A DNA stretch of 64,000 nucleotides, taken from NCBI RefSeq assembly GCF_004664715.2, contig NC_051069.1:7765501-7829500 (forward strand). The letters are read 5' to 3'. This document shows positions 60,702-64,000 of the stretch, piece by piece. A program made the translations under genes and the position numbers. Source of the stretch: Peromyscus leucopus (Eukaryota > Chordata > Mammalia > Rodentia > Cricetidae). Below the pieces are notes generated by a model that searched no databases, had not been told where the DNA came from, and worked only from the letters and a program-made list of their open reading frames with translations. The stretch's first letter is position 1. Each line of letters starts with the position of its first letter.

Positions 60702-61723
60702 TCAAGCTAAAATGATCATTGCTTCCTAACTTGCCTAACTACCATTTAAACTATTCAGTTTAATTCCACAAATAGACTACTCAATGAGGACAAGGTACTA
60801 TGTTAAGCACCTTGGAAATATTAATGATTTAAAGATGTCAGAAAATAAATAAATTCTTTAGCATACCACAGAAAAGCCTTGAAGATAATAGCTACTGGCC
60901 AAGGTTTAAAAAGTGTATCTTGGGCCTGGCAGTGGTGGTGCACGCCTTTAATCCCAGCATATGGGAGGCAGAGGCAGGTGGATCTCTGTGAGTTCGAGGC
61001 CAACCTAGTCTACAAAGCTAGTTCCGGGACAGCCAAGGCTACATAGAAAAATCCTGTCTCAAAAAAAAAAAAAAAAAAAAAAAAAGGAAAAAGAAAAAGA
61101 AAAAAAGAAAAAGAAAGTGTATCTTGGTATCTGTAACTCAAAGCTAACTGTCACAGCGTAAATATAATTTTGAATTTTTATAATAATGATTTAAAAAAAT
61201 GAGGATGGGCTACTTTTCAGTTCCTTAAGTTTTATGGGAAGGCAGAAAAAAGTTTGGATATAAAGATGCTGAATTTTAGCATACAGAGCACTATCCTCAG
61301 ATTCCAGAAAACCCAGAGAAGAAAATAAAGCACATCCCTACCCCATGGCTCTGCAGAGGAAAGACCTTGTGAATCTTGTTTGCAGTTACAGTCTGCATAC
61401 CTACACACTCAGGAAACAATTCTACAGTCACAATACTGTTATCTCCCAGGAAATTTGGGCTCTGTCAAAAAGTATCGACAATAACTGATTCCTGTGAGTA
61501 CCTGTAGGGTGTTGTAATCTCTTGTGAAGGGGACCATCAGCTCCCAGAGTGATGAAAAAACCACCAGTGCTGTAAATTCAAGCTTGTAGTTTGTGGCCAT
61601 GTGTTCAAATAGCATTGTCAAGCCGTGGGCAGCCAGGTGCTTCCGCTGGTATTCCTCAGAGCCCTCGACAGACACAGGTCGGGTCATGGAAAGGGACACA
61701 TCCATTACCACCACAGTGGGCAT
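38053..61723 (-). CDS. INTS14: INTS14 gene, Integrator complex subunit 14 (VWA9; 11 coding exons, 518 aa). Coordinates run high to low; the gene occupies 38053-61723
   Basis: INTS14 is a nuclear subunit of Integrator, the RNA polymerase II-bound complex that cleaves snRNA 3' ends and attenuates paused transcription. With INTS10 and INTS13 it forms a module reported to bind nucleic acid, in which INTS13/INTS14 resemble Ku70/Ku80. Eleven minus-strand exons join in phase to 1557 nt, giving 518 residues, the human length. The first four exons encode the von Willebrand A domain (about residues 2-204). Its MIDAS is intact: DVSLS gives Asp8, Ser10 and Ser12, and Thr86 lies in exon 2. Exons 5-9 encode the middle beta-rich region with an acidic linker (DDNEDENS). 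Exons 10-11 encode the helical C-terminus ending GSSTERL. The start ATG (61721-61723) has A at -3. The gene is convergent with HACD3. No disabling change is seen. Confidence 0.97.
39177..39311. repeat. Two tetranucleotide microsatellites (CTAT/CCAT/CACC and CTGT/CCGT/CACC)
   Basis: 39177-39245 is CTAT then CCAT then CACC units. 39261-39311 is CTGT, CCGT and CACC units. Each is preceded by the same AGGCTACAGCTGCT. Confidence 0.92.
39315..39550 (-). repeat. B1 fragment followed by a B2 SINE
   Basis: 39315-39385 is a short inverted B1 (GCCTTGGCTGTCCTAGTGGG). 39388-39550 is an inverted B2 (GGTTGTGAGCCACTGGGAGC, GAGCCCTCCCTCCAACC). Confidence 0.8.
40142..40207 (-). CDS. INTS14: INTS14 coding exon 10 (residues 414-435)
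   Basis: Acceptor GCCTCATAG, then [22 protein letters not shown], donor AAG|GTAAGAC. Both ends are in phase 0, so skipping would keep the frame and remove 22 residues. Intron 9 (40208-42647) holds a 29-base A-run, L1-like pieces and two B1s. I see nothing in 40740-41580. Confidence 0.97.
40499..40527. repeat. Poly(A) tract, 29 bases
   Basis: Uninterrupted A-run (poly-U on the INTS14 transcript), 290 bases before exon 10. No SINE body is recognisable on its left side. Confidence 0.95.
40580..40735 (+). repeat. B2 head joined to an old L1 3' UTR-like fragment
   Basis: 40580-40612 is only the B2 start (GGGGCTGGAGAGATGGTTCA). It is followed by AACCTGTACATTTTTAAATGG and GGTAAATTTAATGTGTAC, which recall old L1 3' UTR sequence. 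Confidence 0.5.
41630..41790 (+). repeat. B1 SINE
   Basis: GCCAGGTATGGTAGTGAAGG, ACTCGAAAGGCAGAGGCAGG, ending GAGACCCTGTCTTAGCC. Confidence 0.85.
41990..42117 (+). mobile_element. L1 3' UTR end fragment (rodent L1)
   Basis: GGGAGGAGTTGGAAGGAAGA, then TGTGATCAAAATACATTGTA and an A-rich end, is typical of the terminal part of rodent L1 3' UTRs. Confidence 0.6.
42132..42285 (+). repeat. Old B1 SINE
   Basis: CTAGGTGTGATGGTGTATGT, CCCAGCACTTAGGAAGTGGA, CAAGGCCAGCCTATACAGTG, A-rich tail. Confidence 0.75.
42648..42766 (-). CDS. INTS14: INTS14 coding exon 9 (residues 374-413)
   Basis: Acceptor TTTCTTTAAG. Completes Asp374, then [20 protein letters not shown], ending [11 protein letters not shown] at CAG|GTAATG. 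Intron 8 (42767-44522) holds two B1s and an L1 piece. I see nothing in 42767-43100, 43285-43770 and 44240-44520. Confidence 0.97.
43105..43280 (-). repeat. B1 SINE, cricetid-type
   Basis: Inverted near-consensus copy after a CTTT stretch: TTTTTCGAGACAGGGTTTCT, CTTTGACACCTGTTCTGG, ending CCACCACCGCCCAGCC. Confidence 0.93.
43775..43925 (-). repeat. B1 SINE
   Basis: C-run then CGGCAAGGTTTCTCTGTGTA, CTGGCCTCGAACTCAGGGAT, ending GGGCCACCATGCCTAGC. Confidence 0.88.
43930..44230. mobile_element. Rodent L1 fragment
   Basis: CCCTCCCTACCCTGCACC, TTTCAGAAAAGGGCAGGCCT, AGGCTGGATGAGGCAGCCCA and AAAGAGTCAGAGACAGCCTC appear in the order of a common rodent L1-derived repeat. Orientation is probably minus but not proven. 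Confidence 0.55.
44523..44656 (-). CDS. INTS14: INTS14 coding exon 8 (residues 329-373)
   Basis: Acceptor CTAG. Completes Gly329, then [20 protein letters not shown], ending KMAQLGPIS plus one base at CAG|GTATAA. The acceptor is weak: GACGTTC-rich sequence with a broken pyrimidine tract lies upstream. Intron 7 (44657-46605) holds B2 and several B1 pieces, one with a CGG expansion. I see nothing in 44657-45070, 45300-45580 and 46380-46600. Confidence 0.96.
45075..45290 (+). repeat. Old B2-like SINE
   Basis: Diverged forward copy: GCACTTGCAGAGGACCGGGG, GGCAGCTCACAAGCCCTTGT, tail AATTAAAAATAAAG. Confidence 0.6.
45600..45695 (+). repeat. B1 SINE with a (CGG)n expansion in its head
   Basis: GTGGTGGTGG (45601) runs into about nine CGG units (45609-45636), then CGCACTCCTTTAATCC and GAGGCAGAGCCAGGCGGGTC. 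The normal head has only one or two GGC here. Confidence 0.93.
45700..45772 (-). repeat. B1 fragment facing the previous copy
   Basis: T-run then CCGAGACAGGGTTTCTCTGT, TGGGGCCTGGGTCACTCTGT. The 5' half is missing, so the two partial copies sit head-outward and tail-inward. Confidence 0.85.
46069..46235 (+). repeat. B2 SINE
   Basis: GGGGCCTGGAGAGATGGCTT, CTCCAGAGGTCCTAAGTTCA, GTGGCTCACAACCATCTGTA, ending AATAAATAAATAAATC and an A-run. Confidence 0.95.
46240..46375 (+). repeat. Old B1 SINE
   Basis: GCCAAGTATGGTTGGTATAG, CCCAGCATTTAGGAGGCTGC, degraded 3' half. Confidence 0.65.
46606..46750 (-). CDS. INTS14: INTS14 coding exon 7 (residues 281-328)
   Basis: Acceptor GTTTTACAG. Completes Glu281, then [20 protein letters not shown], ending GMVAIVQL plus GG at a weaker GG|GTAGGA donor. 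It contains the acidic linker. Intron 6 (46751-49863) holds the 32-bp minisatellite. Confidence 0.97.
47083..47225 (+). repeat. B1 SINE
   Basis: GCTGAATGTGGTGGCACACA, TTGGGAGACGGAGACAGG, ending AGAAACCTTGTCTTGAAAAG. Confidence 0.82.
47255..47632 (-). repeat. B4/RSINE-type composite SINE
   Basis: ATGTGTGTGGAGGCCAGGGA, TTGGAGCTCACCAACCAGGC, CTTGGGATTACACGCTTTTG, then CTGAATTCAGATTTTCGTGC and CTATTTCCCAGCCC follow the order of an inverted B4-family element. Confidence 0.55.
47668..47740 (-). repeat. Old ID-like fragment
   Basis: ACCAAATTTAGGGCTTTAGA, GACACATGCTTTACTACTGA, diverged. Confidence 0.45.
48000..48700. repeat. 32-bp minisatellite in INTS14 intron 6, about 22 copies
   Basis: The unit is CACACTGACTGCTGTAGGTG followed by AAGGTTCTTTCC. 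The starts of the first and last copies, at 48006 and 48674, are 668 bases apart, so the mean unit is 31.8. Several copies lost one T (GGTCTTTCCC) and are 31 bases. Variable sites are GGTTC/GGCTC/GGTC and CACACTG/CACGCTG; only the first and last copies have CACGCTG. The minus strand is open in all three frames across the array, giving ORFs of 237-302 codons with repeated [10 protein letters not shown], [10 protein letters not shown] and [14 protein letters not shown] segments. These are by-products of an array whose unit lacks stops, not known proteins. Confidence 0.97.
48988..49105 (+). repeat. Old B1 SINE
   Basis: AACTGGGCATGGTGGTTCAT, CAGCACTCAGGAGGCTCAGG, ending GACCTTGTCTCAAAAAAC. Confidence 0.82.
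49525..49606 (-). repeat. ID SINE
   Basis: T-run then GGAGCTGAGGATCGAAACCA, GGGCCTTGTGTTTGCTAGGC, ending GCTAAATCCCCAACCCC. It is close to consensus, so probably recent. Confidence 0.93.
49864..49956 (-). CDS. INTS14: INTS14 coding exon 6 (residues 250-280)
   Basis: Acceptor CTCCCTTACAG. Completes Asp250, then [20 protein letters not shown], ending VLPIALNK plus one base at AAAG|GTGAGT. It is 93 bases long, so skipping would keep the frame. Intron 5 (49957-52615) holds several SINEs. I see nothing in 49957-50340, 51150-51510 and 51730-52190. Confidence 0.97.
50345..50430 (+). repeat. Old ID-like SINE
   Basis: GGTGGGAGAGGGGCCTTGTA, AGAATCCCCAGCACTCC, then a CAAAAACAAA tail. Confidence 0.45.
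50817..50950 (+). repeat. Old B1 SINE
   Basis: GGTGGGCATGGTGGTACATG, CCTGGGAGACAGAGATTGGT, GTGAGACCCTGTCTCAAAAA. Confidence 0.8.
50965..51140 (-). repeat. B1 SINE with a (CCGCCA)n expansion in its head
   Basis: 23-base T-run, TTGAGACAGGGGTTCTCTGT, GGCATGTGCCGCC, then CCACCG units at 51107-51136 before GGCT. The head is several triplets longer than normal. Confidence 0.93.
51521..51715 (+). repeat. B1 SINE, cricetid-type, near-consensus
   Basis: GCCGGGCGGTGGTGGCGCAC, GAGGCAGAGGCTGGCGGATC, GGAAAGGCGCAAAGCTACAC, CAAAAAAC-type tail. This is the best local example of an intact, unexpanded B1. Confidence 0.96.
52200..52340 (+). repeat. Possible old B2-like SINE
   Basis: GCAGGGCTGGAATGGTTCAG, then TGGTTCATTCCCCACACC. 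Weak match. Confidence 0.35.
52616..52758 (-). CDS. INTS14: INTS14 coding exon 5 (residues 202-249)
   Basis: Acceptor ATTCTAG. Completes Gly202, then [20 protein letters not shown], ending DPIPKVINT plus one base at ACAG|GTAACT. It marks the change from the vWA domain to the middle region. Intron 4 (52759-53572) holds a B2 and a B1. Confidence 0.97.
52808..52983 (-). repeat. B2 SINE
   Basis: T-run, TATATGCATTGGTGTTTTGC, GGTCCTCTGGAAGAGCAGTC, GAGCCATTTCTCCAGTCC. Confidence 0.9.
53294..53503 (+). repeat. B1 SINE, cricetid-type
   Basis: GCCAGGTGGTGGTGGCACAC, GGGCTACCAAGTGAGTTCC, GGAAAGGCGCAAAGCTACAC, with a long AAAAC tail (53441-53503). Confidence 0.94.
53573..53691 (-). CDS. INTS14: INTS14 coding exon 4 (residues 163-201)
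   Basis: Acceptor ATTGCAG, then [20 protein letters not shown], ending CLKNVQSMF plus GG at GG|GTGAGT. It ends the vWA domain. A second AG six bases in (CTTCAG|AGC) could delete Leu163-Gln164 without changing the frame. Intron 3 (53692-54801) holds three B1 pieces. Confidence 0.96.
53836..54025 (+). repeat. B1 SINE with an expanded GGT/GGC head
   Basis: GCCAGGTGATGG, then GGT, GGC and AGC triplets over 53842-53886, then TCATGCCTTTAATCC. The body holds GGAACCAAAGCTACACAAAG and an A-run. Confidence 0.94.
54135..54218 (-). repeat. Old B1 fragment
   Basis: TATGTAGCCCTGGCTGGCCT, GGCTTCAAACTCGGAGATCC, cut off at the head. Confidence 0.75.
54515..54655 (-). repeat. B1 SINE, cricetid-type
   Basis: C-run then CAGACAACGTTTCTCTATGT, CTTTGTGCCTTTCCTGG, ending GCGTGCGTCATAACTGTCC. 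Confidence 0.92.
54802..54957 (-). CDS. INTS14: INTS14 coding exon 3 (residues 111-162)
   Basis: Acceptor TCTTTACAG, then [20 protein letters not shown], ending [10 protein letters not shown] at GAG|GTAATG. Both ends are in phase 0. VVLVTDG is the core vWA strand with its conserved Asp. Intron 2 (54958-59379) holds an L1-like piece, four tandem B2s, B1s and an unexplained antisense ORF. I see nothing in 55870-56510, 56710-57280 and 58310-58600. Confidence 0.97.
55145..55640. mobile_element. Probable rodent L1-derived fragment
   Basis: GATGTCATGTCATGTCCAGA, GGACAGCATGTCACAGCATC, TCCAGCTCTTACATTCTTTC and AAGGTTCCCTGAACCTGGAG recall a frequent rodent L1 segment. Recognised from memory; boundaries approximate. 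Confidence 0.45.
55715..55865 (-). repeat. B1 SINE
   Basis: AAAGACAGGGCCTCACTTTT, ATTCACTATGTAGACCAGGC, GTGTGTACCACCACATTCAAC. Confidence 0.87.
56515..56705 (-). repeat. Old B2/B3-like SINE
   Basis: GT repeat, CATATGTGGAGTCGAGGACA, CACCCACTGAGCTGCCACTC. Confidence 0.6.
57290..57475 (-). repeat. Old B2/B3-like SINE, first of a same-direction cluster
   Basis: TATGTGTATGCCTGAGTGCC, ACCACAGGTGTGCCTGATGC, GGAGCTGGAGTTACAGACAG. Its promoter end is degraded. Confidence 0.65.
57575..57748 (-). repeat. B2 SINE, second of the cluster
   Basis: AAGATTTATTTATTTATG tail side, GGTTGTGAGCCACCATGTGG, GAGCCATCTCTCCAGCCCC. It looks the youngest of the four. Confidence 0.93.
57752..57988 (-). repeat. B2/B3-like SINE, third of the cluster
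   Basis: TTTATTTGTATGTATGAGTG, GGTGCTGGGAATCAAACCCA, then a disrupted promoter end CACCGAGCACCCCCTCCCAGCC. Confidence 0.85.
57990..58178 (-). repeat. B2/B3-like SINE, fourth of the cluster
   Basis: TTTATTTGTATAGATGTTTT, GGTCCTCTGGAAGAACAGCC, GAGCCATCTCTCCAAGCCCC. Confidence 0.9.
58185..58305 (-). repeat. Old B1 SINE
   Basis: CAAGATCTCACTTGGTAGCA, CACTGGAATTATAGGTGTGT, directly after the B2 cluster. Confidence 0.65.
58608..58780 (-). repeat. B1 SINE, cricetid-type
   Basis: TTTTTCGAGACAGGGTTTCT, TTTTGGTGCCTGTCCTGG, ending GCGTGCGCCACCGCTGCCTGG. Confidence 0.94.
58896..59312 (+). other. Unexplained 138-codon ORF antisense to INTS14 intron 2
   Basis: It is open from ATG 58896 to a TAG at 59310-59312 and starts [21 protein letters not shown] good plus-strand splice acceptor (TTTTTTCTCCACTTCCACAG) lies inside it at about 58934-58953. 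I recognise no domain and no repeat in 58870-59340. It could be a retrocopy fragment, conserved non-coding sequence or chance. I do not call it a gene. Confidence 0.2.
59380..59487 (-). CDS. INTS14: INTS14 coding exon 2 (residues 75-110)
   Basis: Acceptor TTCTACAAG, then [20 protein letters not shown], ending EWGGAIPCQ at CAG|GTAACA. Both ends are in phase 0. It carries Thr86, the MIDAS threonine. Intron 1 (59488-61501) holds two B1s, an old B1 and a B2. I see nothing in 59488-59780 and 61140-61500. Confidence 0.97.
59790..59960 (-). repeat. B1 SINE
   Basis: TTGGTT repeat tail, TTGAGAAAGGTTTCTCTGTG, GACAAGGCTGGCCTTAAACT, ending AGCCACCACCTCGCAGCC. Confidence 0.9.
60235..60345 (+). repeat. 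Old B1 SINE
   Basis: AGCCAGGCATGGTGATGCAT, CCAGTACTCAAGAGGATGAG, CCCGTCTCAAATCC. Confidence 0.7.
60425..60697 (-). repeat. B2 SINE and (GT)n microsatellite
   Basis: Inverted B2 (GTGTGTATTTGTATATATGA, GAGCTGCTATTTGGGTGCTG, GAGCCATTTCTCCAGCCCC) to 60645. About 22 GT units follow at 60653-60697. Confidence 0.9.
60924..61115 (+). repeat. B1 SINE with a long A/AAAAAG tail
   Basis: GCCTGGCAGTGGTGGTGCAC, GAGTTCGAGGCCAACCTAGT, then a 26-base A-run and AAAAAG units. Confidence 0.95.
61502..61723 (-). CDS. INTS14: INTS14 coding exon 1 (residues 1-74) with the start codon
   Basis: [20 protein letters not shown] begins the vWA domain, with MIDAS Asp8, Ser10 and Ser12. It ends [10 protein letters not shown] at a CAG|GTACTC donor, which is weaker than most here. 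The exon probably starts at about 61735, after a CTAG acceptor 12 bases before the ATG, so the first exon of the mRNA is non-coding and further right. Confidence 0.97.
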
Positions 61724-62494
61724 GATGGAATAATTCTAGCACTCCCTCTCAGAACAGAGAGCCAGCTACAACCAGAGAAATGCTGTGGAGAAGAAATAAG
61801 GTCTTACATATCTTGGGAAGGAAAGGTTTTTTCAACACCATTTGAACTCATTTCCTAGAAATATGTGGAGGTGAGCCCCACAGAATTAAAGAAGCCTAGT
61901 TCACCGTGAGGGTCTCTCCTGGGTACACCCATTGAGCAGCCATAACTCTGGGACACTAGATGCAGCAACGCATTAACCTCAGGTAGTCCTTGATCCCACA
62001 CTTTCTAGTTTTATACAACTTAATAAAGACTCCGACATCAACTCCTTAATTGATTGTGAACACCTCCAGCCATCCTGTGCTATGCACTACCTGACAACTG
62101 ACTGTTCGTTTTTGCTGCTATCTTGATGAAGACTGCAGCACTAGTGCAAGTGTTTAATCCCTTTGTGGCTTGGTGCCTTTGTTTTAGGAAAGGAAAAATT
62201 AAAGAATTTGTACGAAAGTTAAAATTTCCCCATGCAAATGTATAAAAGAGCAAAAACATAACAATGGGAGAAAGAAAGAGCTCTTTAAGATCATGGAATA
62301 AGATCAGTGTGGAGAAAATGCCTCTGTTCATCAGAATAATGTTCCCAGACACACAGATAGACTGCTGGCTCTCTCTACATCTGCAGATGCAATGTTATAG
62401 AGCTATAATAAATGACACAGATTTAGGAAATATTTATGTATAAAGAATGAGTTTTTTAAAAAGCAGTTCACAATACATGTGTGTGTGCCTGAAT

Positions 62495-62497
62495 GCA

Positions 62498-62558
<61 letters not shown>

Positions 62559-62560
62559 AT
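62495..62560. repeat. (TG)n-(TATG)n microsatellite
   Basis: About 21 TG units to 62541, then five ATGT units. Confidence 0.93.
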
Positions 62561-62589
62561 TACATGTGAATTCATAAAAATCACACTGT

Positions 62590-62735
62590 AGGCCAGGCAT
62601 GGTGGCATTGATCCAGGCTTTAATGCAAGCACCTGAGAGGTAGATTTGTGAGTTCCAGGCCAGTTTGGACTACATAGTGGGTTCCAAAACAGCCAGGGCT
62701 CTACAGTAAGACTCTATCTCAAATAATAAAAACTT
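62590..62735 (+). repeat. Old B1 SINE
   Basis: GGCCAGGCATGGTGGCATTG, GAGTTCCAGGCCAGTTTGGA, AGACTCTATCTCAAATAA. Confidence 0.78.
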
Positions 62736-62737
62736 AA

Positions 62738-62880
62738 AATTACATCGTAAGCCACTGTAATCCTGGCCCTCAGGAGGTGGAGACAGGAGGATCAGAATTC
62801 CAAGGTCATTATTAGCTACTGAGGTGCTTGAGGCCAGTGTGAGCTATATGAAACCCTGTCTCAAGAGACTGAACTAAGAA
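62738..62880 (+). repeat. Old B1-like SINE, in tandem with the previous one
   Basis: CCACTGTAATCCTGGCCCTC, GGAGGTGGAGACAGGAGGAT, GAAACCCTGTCTCAAGAGAC. Its head is missing. Confidence 0.65.
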
Positions 62881-63274
62881 AAATCACATTGCATATATTA
62901 TACACAATTAGGGCAGATTCAACAGGTTCAAAATTTAGTGTTCACTAATTTAACAAGGGGCAGACTTCCTGTTAGGTACATGCCCAACTATAAATGTGTG
63001 ACATCCTAGAACTCCTTTTCTAAGTAGGTTGTTGGAAACTCAGCACATATTGGGTCTTGGAAACAATGTTATATGTAAGGGTTAGGGACTCAGATCAAAC
63101 AGGAAAAGCCTTTTTACCACATAATGGCCATAGATACATCTCAAATATTGTAACATCTCATGTATCCAATACCAATAAAGTTAATTCAGAGAAAAGAATT
63201 ACTTTTTCAGACTCTCCTAGGCATCCAAAATGTTAAGACAGTCTGAAAGAAAATTAAAAGAAAAATTCATTTAG

Positions 63275-63470
63275 TTTTACTCAGTGTATGTGTCTGTGTG
63301 AGTGCATGCGATGTGGGAGCAGGATTCAGCAGAATCCAGAGGAGAGTACTGAATTCCCTGGAGGTGGAGTCACAGGTGCTTGGGAGCTGCCTGCCTGAGG
63401 TGGGTGCCGAGAACTAAAGTCAGGTCCTCCAGAAGTGCCGCTCTTAACCCATGAACCACTCCAGCCCCTG
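63275..63470 (-). repeat. Old B2/B3-like SINE
   Basis: GTGTATGTGTCTGTGTGAGT, GAGGTGGAGTCACAGGTGCT, CATGAACCACTCCAGCCCC. Confidence 0.72.
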
Positions 63471-64000
63471 AAAGAGAAATTAAACATGCATCCCTCTCTC
63501 TGCCTCACTAAACAATGTGTGCTAAACGTAGTCACCCTTTGGGAGATGACATGGCCTCACCACCCAGCTCATTACTGCCCTGTTTTGCTACATACTAGCA
63601 TTTTTCTAAGTCCATGCTGCAGAACTCTGTTCTGAAGAGAAGCTCCAAGAAAATTGAGTTCAGAGCTGCATTAACGAGCTAAGGGCAAGGATCACAATAG
63701 TTTGCTTACTAATGTCTACTCAGAGTTACATCGGGCACATAGTAGGTGCTCAACAAATATCTAATCATAACTAATGAACTGCTCCTAATAACAACAATCA
63801 ACATTAATTCATTAGCAAAATACATTATAAAATTTAACCGTGGACACAGAGTTACATTTCCTTTCTTCTATTTTAGCAGAGACACCAGGAATTCCTGCAC
63901 TTTGTTCAGGTATAGTTTATCTGGCTCTTGTGGTCACATTTATGCATGTAGACCTTTATGCTTTTTAAAAGTTGAAGATCACGGAGAATACTACCCTCAC

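Larger units (their letters stand above)
61736..64000 (-). other. INTS14: Probable 5' UTR intron of INTS14
   Basis: No CpG island, promoter or exon is visible up to the window edge, so the INTS14 transcription start lies outside. Named contents are a TG/ATGT microsatellite, two B1s and a B2. I see nothing in 61740-62490, 62890-63270 and 63480-64000. Confidence 0.6.

Overview
This is a mammalian nuclear window, and its repeats point to a muroid rodent. It carries dozens of B1 (7SL-derived), B2 (tRNA-derived) and ID (BC1/tRNA-Ala-like) SINEs, many microsatellites, GT-AG introns and a CpG-island promoter. Many B1 copies carry an internal CTTTGCGCCTTTCCTGG-type segment and a GCCGGGCGGTGGTGGCGCACGCC-type head. 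Together with fresh ID copies ending in AAATCCCCAACC, that looks more like a cricetid (hamster, deer mouse or vole group) than Mus. The species call is inference.

There are two complete protein-coding gene bodies, placed tail to tail. HACD3 (PTPLAD1, very-long-chain 3-hydroxyacyl-CoA dehydratase 3) is on the + strand with 11 coding exons from 4690 to 35598. They join in phase into 362 codons plus a stop and keep the catalytic Tyr286/Glu293 pair. INTS14 (VWA9, Integrator complex subunit 14) is on the - strand with 11 coding exons from 61723 down to 38053. They join in phase into 518 codons plus a stop and keep the MIDAS residues Asp8, Ser10, Ser12 and Thr86. The pair matches the HACD3-INTS14 neighbourhood known in human 15q22.31, where DPP8 lies before HACD3 and SLC24A1 after INTS14. 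Neither outer neighbour has a recognisable exon here.

Layout: 1-4370 is repeat-rich intergenic DNA. 4370-5170 is a CpG island with the HACD3 promoter and exon 1. 4777-35521 holds the HACD3 introns, including an 18-bp VNTR near 15.3 kb, a long pyrimidine tract near 16.8 kb, a G-run cluster just after exon 5 and an LTR nested in a B1. 35599-about 37075 is the HACD3 3' UTR. About 37075-37450 is a short gap between the convergent transcripts. 37450-38052 is the likely INTS14 3' UTR. 38305-61501 holds the INTS14 introns, including a 22-copy 32-bp minisatellite and three B1s with expanded triplet heads. 61736-64000 is probably a 5' UTR intron of INTS14. Its first non-coding exon and promoter are not in the window.

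The two genes have unrelated jobs: ER fatty-acid elongation and nuclear RNA 3'-end processing. Apart from shared synteny and convergent 3' ends, nothing suggests that they work together. I found no convincing new gene system. The observations worth a second look are structural: tandem repeats with unusual coding geometry, repeated triplet expansion at one site of the B1 SINE, a nested retroelement with an odd junction, and one unexplained long antisense ORF.
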